From assembly GCA_002369175.1 (NCBI GenBank), contig DFES01000165.1, forward strand, positions 1 through 12,676: 12,676 bases of DNA. The letters are read 5' to 3'. Shown in pieces: positions 6,825 through 12,676 of this stretch (positions within the stretch are counted from its first letter, which is position 1; the number at the start of each line of letters is the position of its first letter). The translations under genes and the position numbers were made by a program. The notes under the pieces are model-generated. The model did no database searches, was not told where the DNA came from, and saw nothing but the letters and a program-made list of their open reading frames with translations. The DNA is from Selenomonadaceae bacterium UBA3796. Its GTDB lineage: Bacteria; Bacillota; Negativicutes; Selenomonadales; Selenomonadaceae.

Positions 6825-8299
6825 TGGCAGATGTTGGTTTTGAATTGGGGAACCTATGCAAAGCGCGGACTGCAGCAGGACATCTTCGTGCGCATTCCTA
6901 TTCTGCCATCCTAACGGCAGGTCCCTTTGCCCTTCTCGCCGGGATGGTTCTGGCCATTCAGCTGCTGTTCCTCTTGTTTGGGGTATCGGAGCAGGAATCC
7001 GCCCTGTATATCGGTTCCGTGGTCTATTCTTTCGTGTTCTCCCAGATATTGGCATGCGGCCTTGTCATGGTGCTCAACCGCTATGTGGCAGATTGCCTTG
7101 CCGCAAAGTGGTACGATGATGTGACAGCTTCGCTCTTTGGCATGAGTGCTGTTATGACGGGGCTGGGAGGTGTGGCTGCGGCAGTCTTCCTCTGGGGGAA
7201 GCCCCTGGATTTCTTCACGAAGCTTCTGGGCTATCTCCTTTTTGGCCAGCTGTTGCTCCTATGGGTGCAAAGCGTCTATCTTTCCGCCGTCAGGAAATAC
7301 GAGCGCCTGCTGCTTTCCTGTGCGGCGGGTGTCTGCCTCAGCATCGGGTGCACGGCGTTCTTTCTTGTGAACGGATGGCTGCCGCCGGCGCAGGGAGCCC
7401 TTTTTTCCATGGATTTGGGCATCGGAGTGATGGTCTTCCTCTTCTTCCTGCACATAACGTCTCATTTCGGCATGCCGAAGGCTGGTATGCGTTTTGGCTT
7501 TTTGCCGCATTTGGAACGCCATGGGAGGCTCTTCTTCGTCGCTGTGTGTGATACGGTCGGGCTGTTTCTCCCCAACATCATGGTATGGCAGAGTTCCTGG
7601 GGCGTGGTGGTGGAAGGGACCTACCGTTTTGCTCCCGTTTACGATGTTGTGACGTTTTATGCGTTTCTGTCCCTTTTGCCCCTGATGACCATGCTTGCGG
7701 TATCGGTGGAAACAAGTGTTTGCGAGCGATATGCGAAATACCGTTCCTGTATTGTTCGGGAAGGAAATTTTCGAGAGATTGATGACGCCCGCAAGGATCT
7801 TTTGCATACCCTTTGGTTCGAGCTGCGCCGCGCCATGGAGTTCCAGCTGGTGATCACGCTGCTGTTTCTTGCCTTGGGGAGTTATTTCCTGTCCTGGGCA
7901 GGCATTGCTTACCATCAGGTGAACATGTTCCATGTACTTCTCTTTGCCGCTTTTTTTACGGGAATATTGCGGATGGTGTGCGTCCTGCTCATTTGTTTTG
8001 ATTCCCAAAGAGAAGTGCTGAAAATCGCCGTGAGCTTTTTTGCGGGCAATCTTCTTCTCGGGCTGATCGGCATCTTCTGGCTGGGAGAGAAGAGCTATGG
8101 CTTCACGTTTTTTCTGGCATCCGGTTTCAGCCTTTTCTATGGGCTCATGCGGCTCCATCATTTTGCCGCCCGGATGAATTACTTTGTATTTTGCGCTCAG
8201 CCGATGTTCTATCTTCCTCCCCGTGGGATTTTTACGAAGATTGCCAGAAAACTTTATGGGGAACGGCTGATCGATTTGGAAAGGAAGGACTCACTATGA
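6824..8299 (+). CDS. pelG: PelG, inner-membrane Pel transport protein
   Basis: A 491-residue polytopic membrane protein of the PelG family (MOP/MATE-like flippase superfamily), thought to pass the Pel polymer across the inner membrane in complex with PelD, PelE and PelF. The N-terminal MADVGFELGNL matches the usual PelG start, and about 12 hydrophobic segments run along its length. Family marks are APVYDVVTFYAFLSLLP (270-286) followed by ETSVCERYAKY (296-306), the cytosolic stretch after the middle membrane segments (about 300-335), and a Phe/Trp-rich C-terminal half. Its length is within the family range. The ATG at 6824 is preceded by AGGTGAGG (6811-6818). It overlaps the pelF stop as TGATG, so translation is probably coupled to pelF. 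No truncation or frameshift is seen, unlike its partner PelF. Confidence 0.9.
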   Translation: MADVGFELGNLCKARTAAGHLRAHSYSAILTAGPFALLAGMVLAIQLLFLLFGVSEQESALYIGSVVYSFVFSQILACGLVMVLNRYVADCLAAKWYDDVTASLFGMSAVMTGLGGVAAAVFLWGKPLDFFTKLLGYLLFGQLLLLWVQSVYLSAVRKYERLLLSCAAGVCLSIGCTAFFLVNGWLPPAQGALFSMDLGIGVMVFLFFLHITSHFGMPKAGMRFGFLPHLERHGRLFFVAVCDTVGLFLPNIMVWQSSWGVVVEGTYRFAPVYDVVTFYAFLSLLPLMTMLAVSVETSVCERYAKYRSCIVREGNFREIDDARKDLLHTLWFELRRAMEFQLVITLLFLALGSYFLSWAGIAYHQVNMFHVLLFAAFFTGILRMVCVLLICFDSQREVLKIAVSFFAGNLLLGLIGIFWLGEKSYGFTFFLASGFSLFYGLMRLHHFAARMNYFVFCAQPMFYLPPRGIFTKIARKLYGERLIDLERKDSL

Positions 8300-8505
8300 G
8301 GATGAGCCGGAAGCGCGGGAAAAAGCTCCGGGAGGAACGCAGGGCAAAGGAATTGGAGGCTCCTGCATTTCCTTACGCGATGCGCATGACCCGCCAAAGA
8401 GCCCATCGCCTGCGGAAGCTGCGCCTGCTGGAGGGAATCCGGCTCCCTGCTTTTCCACGCTTCATGCGCATGTCTCGTCAGAGGAAGAGGCAGATGAGGG
8501 AGAAG
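8296..8505 (+). repeat. 28-residue tandem repeat (84 bp) in the N-terminus
   Basis: Units begin at 8296, 8380 and 8464, each starting with MRM(S/T)R(K/Q)R. The first two are full 28-residue units and end in APAFPYA and LPAFPRF; the third matches for about 14 residues and then runs into the signal-like segment. The DNA of the units has diverged far more than the protein, which suggests selection for the basic motif rather than a recent duplication. Confidence 0.7.
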
Positions 8506-10545
8506 GAGGAACTTTCCCGCGAATTGACGCAGGTGGCCGCGGCATCGCTGACGGCCATTTATGTCGCGCAGTCGGTGCCGCAGCATGCACATTCTGCACC
8601 GCTGTCCACATTTACGGATGTTTCTTCCTATTTTGACTATATGAGATGCGCCCGGGATCGCATCCAGGGCCGCAAAGCGGCAGAGGAACAGGTGAGCCGG
8701 GCAAAGGAAGGAAGATTGCAGGCAGAGCGGGACTGGCTTTCGGCGCAGGATGGTGTCCGGAAGGCAGGAGAAGATATGCGGGCATCGGAAGAGCTGCTGG
8801 GGGCTATGGAGCAGCAGCAGGCGAAAATCAGGATTGCACTTCAGCGGGCGCGGGATGCCTACGAAATCCGTACAAAGGAGGCTGCCGAAAGCAGGCAGGC
8901 TGTGGAGGATTTCCTGCCGCAGGTCTATGAGCAGCAGACGGAGGCGGAGCGCCTTGCTGACCTGCTGGCTGAGAGAGAGGAAGAGTACCAGTCTTACCAA
9001 TCCTCTCTTCCCTCCGCCCCGTCTGCATCGGGACAGGGAAGCAGCCTGACGGATTCCAGACGGGCGGAGATCATAGAGGATACATGGAAGAGTGTGGAAT
9101 ATGCCCAGAACCGCCTGCATGATGTCTATGCCATGGTGGAGCAGCAAATAGCCAGGGAACAGCTTGGATCCTCCGGGGAACCTGCCGGTCTTGCCTCCCA
9201 AATTCCTTATTATGAAGACCGCGTAGAAGCGGCACGCCAGGAGGCTGATGAGGCGCAGGAGGTTCTGGATGACTTGGAGGCCCAGCTGGATTCCCTTCGC
9301 AATCTGCAGTCGGAAGCTGAGGATGCAGAAGCGGACGCGCGCCAGGAGATTTCGGCTCTGGAGCAGGATCAGGTGCAGGCAGAGAAGGAGCTTCAGGCTG
9401 CAGAACAGGATTATTTGGAGAGGGAAAGAAGGCTGGCGGAAGCAAATCTCTGGCTGCAGGAAACCGAAAAATCCGTGGATCGGGCAGCCGCAGAGGAAAT
9501 AAAAGCGGAATATGAACTGGAACACTTTGGGGAAGGTCATTCCTACGGTCTGGGGATGGAATATTATTCCTGGCATGGCAATGAATCTGGCTATCAGCTC
9601 TATATGCCCCTTGAAATTTCCGGAGAGGAGGAGGGATGGGACTGGTCTATCGAGACAGGCTATGTGACCTCGTCCTCCGGCAAGAAGGAAGGAAGTGTGA
9701 GCGGCTGGACGGCTACGGATATATCCGCGACGCTGCACAATGATCACCCCGTCAATGATGTGCGTTACAAGATGACGGTCAGCCTTCCAACGGGTCCTTC
9801 CAATGCCCATGCGAATGCGAATCTGCCCGAAGATCTGGCGAGACGGGACTCCTTCCATCAGGGCTGGAACTGGACGCCACAGCTTGAGTTTATTCATCAC
9901 ATCACGGAGCGTGACAGCATTACGAGCCGCATGAGCTGGATCTGGCGGGGGAGTTATGACTCCCGCTGGGATGATATGATGGGGCGGGTGGTGTCTGCCA
10001 AGACTTCTCCCGGAAATGTATGGAAGCAGGAGAGCGAGTACCTCCACGCAGGAGAGCACCATCAATTCCTTGGCATCCTTTCCCATCAGTCGACCACCTC
10101 GGCCCAGCTCGGTGATGCCTGGTACAAGGATGGGGACGAGACAGCACTGAAATTATTTTACAGCAAAGATATTTCCCCAAAGGATTCCTTCCAGGCGTAT
10201 GGCATCATAGGTTATGGCACGGGAGCGAAGAGCCGCGATGCGGCGGATCTCGGTGGAAGGATCTGGCGGCAGTATTATGGCCTGGGGTGGACCCATCAGA
10301 TCCGCAAGGGCGAATCCTGGTGGACCATGGTGAATTACATGAAGACGAACGGAGCTGATTTCAACTATGCAACCGGCCAGCCCATGAGCAACCGGCAGCG
10401 CTGGTCCCTGCAACTGGGCTATGATCACAGACTGGATGAGAGCAGCATGCTGCGCTTGAAGTTGGAGAGTTATTCCCTGAGGGATAGAGCAGCAGGCAAC
10501 TTCCACGGATGGAATACGGCAATCATGTATTATCATTCTTTTTAA
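8296..10545 (+). CDS. Coiled-coil outer-membrane beta-barrel protein, candidate Pel export pore
   Basis: A 749-residue protein I cannot assign to a named family. Residues 1-76 are a very basic extension built from a 28-residue repeat. Residues 77-101 form a signal-like hydrophobic core ending near HAHSA. Residues about 112-235 and 255-410 are long Ala/Glu/Gln/Arg-rich coiled coils separated by a Ser/Pro/Gly linker (236-250). Residues 416-749 are alternating aromatic/polar strands typical of a beta-barrel, ending in YYHSF, the C-terminal aromatic signal used for outer-membrane insertion. There is no SLH domain. The ATG overlaps the pelG stop (ATGA) and has AAGGAAGG at 8280-8287, so it is translated as part of the Pel operon. 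PelB of Proteobacteria combines a periplasmic repeat region with an outer-membrane barrel; this protein has the same layout with coiled coil instead of TPR. A pore or adhesin role is inferred. Confidence 0.75.
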   Translation: MRMSRKRGKKLREERRAKELEAPAFPYAMRMTRQRAHRLRKLRLLEGIRLPAFPRFMRMSRQRKRQMREKEELSRELTQVAAASLTAIYVAQSVPQHAHSAPLSTFTDVSSYFDYMRCARDRIQGRKAAEEQVSRAKEGRLQAERDWLSAQDGVRKAGEDMRASEELLGAMEQQQAKIRIALQRARDAYEIRTKEAAESRQAVEDFLPQVYEQQTEAERLADLLAEREEEYQSYQSSLPSAPSASGQGSSLTDSRRAEIIEDTWKSVEYAQNRLHDVYAMVEQQIAREQLGSSGEPAGLASQIPYYEDRVEAARQEADEAQEVLDDLEAQLDSLRNLQSEAEDAEADARQEISALEQDQVQAEKELQAAEQDYLERERRLAEANLWLQETEKSVDRAAAEEIKAEYELEHFGEGHSYGLGMEYYSWHGNESGYQLYMPLEISGEEEGWDWSIETGYVTSSSGKKEGSVSGWTATDISATLHNDHPVNDVRYKMTVSLPTGPSNAHANANLPEDLARRDSFHQGWNWTPQLEFIHHITERDSITSRMSWIWRGSYDSRWDDMMGRVVSAKTSPGNVWKQESEYLHAGEHHQFLGILSHQSTTSAQLGDAWYKDGDETALKLFYSKDISPKDSFQAYGIIGYGTGAKSRDAADLGGRIWRQYYGLGWTHQIRKGESWWTMVNYMKTNGADFNYATGQPMSNRQRWSLQLGYDHRLDESSMLRLKLESYSLRDRAAGNFHGWNTAIMYYHSF

Positions 10546-10562
10546 ATAAAATAGAACAGTTC

Positions 10563-10598
10563 CTGAATCGGTTTTCTCGATATCATTCGGTGATTTTT
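10563..10598 (+). terminator. Weak hairpin with T-run between the two outer-membrane genes
   Basis: CTGAAT (10563-10568) can pair with ATTCGG (10585-10590), or ATCG (10567-10570) with CGAT (10578-10581). TTTTT follows at 10594-10598. The stem is short and AT-rich, so it would at most be a partial terminator that lowers expression of the last gene relative to the Pel genes. Confidence 0.25.
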
Positions 10599-10620
10599 GG
10601 AATGAAATAGGGGATGTGTT

Positions 10621-12676
10621 ATGAATAGAGCAATGGTTGCCGCTCCGTGCGCTGCAATCCTGTGCATTGCACAGGCATTGCCGGTGCATGCGGAGACGGC
10701 ATCGGTGCAGACATATGATGACATTATGCGCCTGGGGGCAGATGGATGGATCGAACTGCCGGAAACGTCGCTGAAGGATTCTTCCCGGCAGCAGCTGAAA
10801 GAGCTCATCTCCAAGGCAGCTGCAAGGATGGGGGAGGATCAGACGGCACCTCTGGCAGAGGAATATGGGCGGATTTCACGCGTCATTGTCATGGATGAGG
10901 TGCAGTGGAAACTGGCCAAGGAACAAGAAGCCTATGCCCAGGAGCGATACCATCGCGCCAGGAACAGAGCCAGGGACAGTGAGGAAAAACTGTCGCGCTA
11001 TTCCACAGGAGGAAACGGGCGTGCGGAAATCATGAAACCCATGCGGGAACTGGCAGAATCCAGCCAGCAAGCCTTTCAATATGCCATGCGCGATTATTTG
11101 CAGGCAGGAGCGAGGACGCAAATACGCCGGAGGATCCTGGAGGCAGACCGCATGCGCCAGCAGGCTCTCATGGAAGCCATTCCTGCGGATGTGCGGGATA
11201 TCCTTCGTCTGCAGAGGGAATTCCTGCCGGAAGACAGCACGGGGAAGTTTTCCGAGGCGAAGCAGGCAGCGGCGGTGGAAACGGAAGCTGCCGCCCTTGC
11301 CCGCTACAGCCGTGCAGTGGATAAAGCGAGGGTCAGCCAGGAGCTTTTGGCTCGAAGATCCGTTCAGGGAGAAAACCGGTTGGATAAGATGTCAGCCCTG
11401 AAGGACAGAATGGAATCCGATCAGCGGGAATACCAGCTTGCCGCCAGGGATTACGCGCAGGCGAAGGTCAGGAATGCCTGGCTGGGGGCGGCGGGCGTCC
11501 CCCCTGCACCACAGGGGACCTCCACTGCGTCAGAAGAGAGTGCTTTCTTCAGCGAGACAGGATCCGCCATGAAAGCCATGGAGGATGCGGCTCAGATGCG
11601 AAGCGGCTTGCAGACATGGCTCCGGAATGCAGGCTATTCGGATGGGAATGCGGCGGAATCGCAGAAGACAGGGGCGGGGAAAGCGAGGGATTCTGCGAGA
11701 GCCGAATTGGCAGCCGCCTTGTCGCTGTATAGGGAAGCTTTGGATAAAACGGAGAAGAGTCTCGGCATTTTGCGGCGAAATTCATGGCAGGAGGCCTCTG
11801 CGGAGGGAAAGCTTTCTTTGTTCCGGGAAAATGCAGAACACGATTTGAAGGAGCTCCAGTATGCTTGCTGGGCCTATGCAAGAGCCTGGATGAAGCTGCA
11901 ATGGGCCCTGCGGGAGACCGGAAAGGGCGCGCCGGTGGCAGAGAGCGGCATGCCGTCCGTAGCGGAGGTGGTGGAGAATTTCTCAAAACTGCGGGCAGAG
12001 TTCCTGTCCAGATGTTTCAGTCCCAAATACCTTGACGAAGAAGCTGCCGAGGAGCAGCTGTTTTCCAGCCAGCCGGTTCAGGATCCCCTTGGCAAAAGGT
12101 TCAGCCTGGAAGGGGAAGTGCGCCTGGACTCCGGCCATTCGTCGGGAGAGGAGGGCATCGGGAGCCGCACCAGACTGCGCGCCCGTCTCTATCCGGACTA
12201 TAACTTTGACAACAACTGGCATCTCCGCGGCATGCTGGAATATGAACATACTCTGGCCGGAAAGAAGGGCTCTGAGGATGACAAGCTGAAATTATCCAGA
12301 TATTATTTGGAAGGAAAGCTGGGGGCGTTGAAGACAAGGCTCGGTGTCTTCGGCAGCAATATGGCGGAAGGAAATATTTACGACAGCAAATTCAAGGGTG
12401 TGCATCTAGAGGCAGGCTCCCCTGTCCGCTACGCAGTGGAATGCGGATCGATGGATGCATCCAAACGAGCCTACAATGTCACTGCTTCCTATAAAGGCGA
12501 CGGTTATCGCGCCGAGGCAGGCTATTATCATTTTTCCGATGTGCACGGAGCCACACGGCGCATTTTCATGGGGAATTTCCGGAGACCCTTGGGCGCCTTC
12601 GACTTTGGGCTCATGCTGCTGTACGGGCGGGATGCCAAAGCGGGGAGCGGGGGGGGATATGTTCTGTCCTTTTCCC
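10621..12676 (+). CDS. Coiled-coil OmpM-like porin (partial, runs off the window)
   Basis: An open frame of at least 685 codons without a stop up to the window edge. Residues 1-24 are a standard signal peptide, with cleavage predicted after ALPVHA. Residues about 50-470 are highly helical and rich in Ala, Glu, Arg and Gln, broken by a Pro/Gly/Ser-rich stretch near 289-312. From about residue 493 the sequence turns into beta-barrel strands. FSLEGEVRLDSG, RTRLRARLYPDY, YYLEGKLGALKTRLGVF and KGVHLEAG follow the pattern of the porin barrels of Negativicutes OmpM proteins. OmpM proteins tether the outer membrane to peptidoglycan through SLH domains, but no SLH motif is visible here. The ATG at 10621 has AGGGGA (10609-10614) upstream. 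It lies 75 bases after the preceding gene on the same strand and is probably co-transcribed. It may be a second outer-membrane part of the Pel machinery or a structural protein. Confidence 0.78.
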   Translation, partial: MNRAMVAAPCAAILCIAQALPVHAETASVQTYDDIMRLGADGWIELPETSLKDSSRQQLKELISKAAARMGEDQTAPLAEEYGRISRVIVMDEVQWKLAKEQEAYAQERYHRARNRARDSEEKLSRYSTGGNGRAEIMKPMRELAESSQQAFQYAMRDYLQAGARTQIRRRILEADRMRQQALMEAIPADVRDILRLQREFLPEDSTGKFSEAKQAAAVETEAAALARYSRAVDKARVSQELLARRSVQGENRLDKMSALKDRMESDQREYQLAARDYAQAKVRNAWLGAAGVPPAPQGTSTASEESAFFSETGSAMKAMEDAAQMRSGLQTWLRNAGYSDGNAAESQKTGAGKARDSARAELAAALSLYREALDKTEKSLGILRRNSWQEASAEGKLSLFRENAEHDLKELQYACWAYARAWMKLQWALRETGKGAPVAESGMPSVAEVVENFSKLRAEFLSRCFSPKYLDEEAAEEQLFSSQPVQDPLGKRFSLEGEVRLDSGHSSGEEGIGSRTRLRARLYPDYNFDNNWHLRGMLEYEHTLAGKKGSEDDKLKLSRYYLEGKLGALKTRLGVFGSNMAEGNIYDSKFKGVHLEAGSPVRYAVECGSMDASKRAYNVTASYKGDGYRAEAGYYHFSDVHGATRRIFMGNFRRPLGAFDFGLMLLYGRDAKAGSGGGYVLSFS
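12649..12656 (+). repeat. G8 homopolymer inside the porin gene
   Basis: Eight G in a row, read as GGG GGG GGA (Gly677-Gly679). Slipped-strand errors here would shift the frame within the barrel. Poly-G tracts in surface-protein genes are a known phase-variation mechanism, and they are also common sites of sequencing error. Confidence 0.6.

Noticed and set aside
7259..8161. 300-codon open frame on the minus strand opposite pelG
   Set aside because: His/Gln/Lys-rich complement of the hydrophobic PelG codons; a typical shadow.
8191..8295. Upstream extension of the first outer-membrane gene inside pelG
   Set aside because: The ATG at 8296 has a good ribosome binding site, gives the ATGA overlap and opens the first full repeat unit; the extension is pelG out of frame.
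8254..10086. 610-codon open frame on the minus strand opposite the first outer-membrane gene
   Set aside because: Leu/Arg/Cys-rich antisense product of the coiled-coil codons; no ribosome binding site or recognisable domain.

Overview
The window reads as chromosome of a diderm Firmicute (Negativicutes, most likely a Selenomonas-like genus). Two things support this. The genes carry strong AGGAGG-type Shine-Dalgarno sites and a Firmicute-style Pel polysaccharide cluster (an SDR-PelD fusion, a DUF2194 deacetylase, PelF and PelG). They also include two genes for secreted coiled-coil proteins ending in outer-membrane beta-barrels, which a monoderm would not need. The taxonomic call is inference, since no rRNA or marker gene is present.

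Left part (1-1834): a small stand-alone histidine-phosphotransfer (Hpt) protein has its own extended -10 promoter and a strong terminator. A convergent minus-strand gene encodes a DUF6765 protein. A 305-bp intergenic region follows. It holds the promoter of the DUF6765 gene and, towards the right, a run of self-complementary segments that may form a structured leader for the operon that follows.

Right part (1835-12676): one tightly packed plus-strand operon. In order it encodes: (1) PelD, an SDR-like domain plus four membrane segments, a GAF domain and a degenerate GGDEF domain that keeps an RxxD c-di-GMP I-site; (2) a membrane-anchored DUF2194 PelA-type deacetylase; (3) a PelF-type glycosyltransferase that has lost nearly its whole C-terminal Rossmann domain; (4) PelG, the polytopic membrane protein; (5) a 749-residue coiled-coil/beta-barrel outer-membrane protein whose start codon overlaps the pelG stop; (6) a second coiled-coil/beta-barrel protein, similar to the OmpM-type porins of Negativicutes, that runs off the right edge. 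No intact pelE, pelB or pelC is seen; a short stretch between pelD and the deacetylase gene may be what is left of pelE.

The expected scheme is that c-di-GMP bound by PelD activates polymer synthesis by PelF across PelG, the DUF2194 enzyme deacetylates the polymer outside the inner membrane, and an outer-membrane pore releases it. The novel suggestion is that the coiled-coil/barrel proteins coupled to pelG do the job of PelB/PelC in this diderm Firmicute. Against a fully working system stand the missing half of PelF, the apparent lack of pelE and the loss of the SDR catalytic lysine. The locus is therefore either decaying or a divergent variant that is completed in trans.
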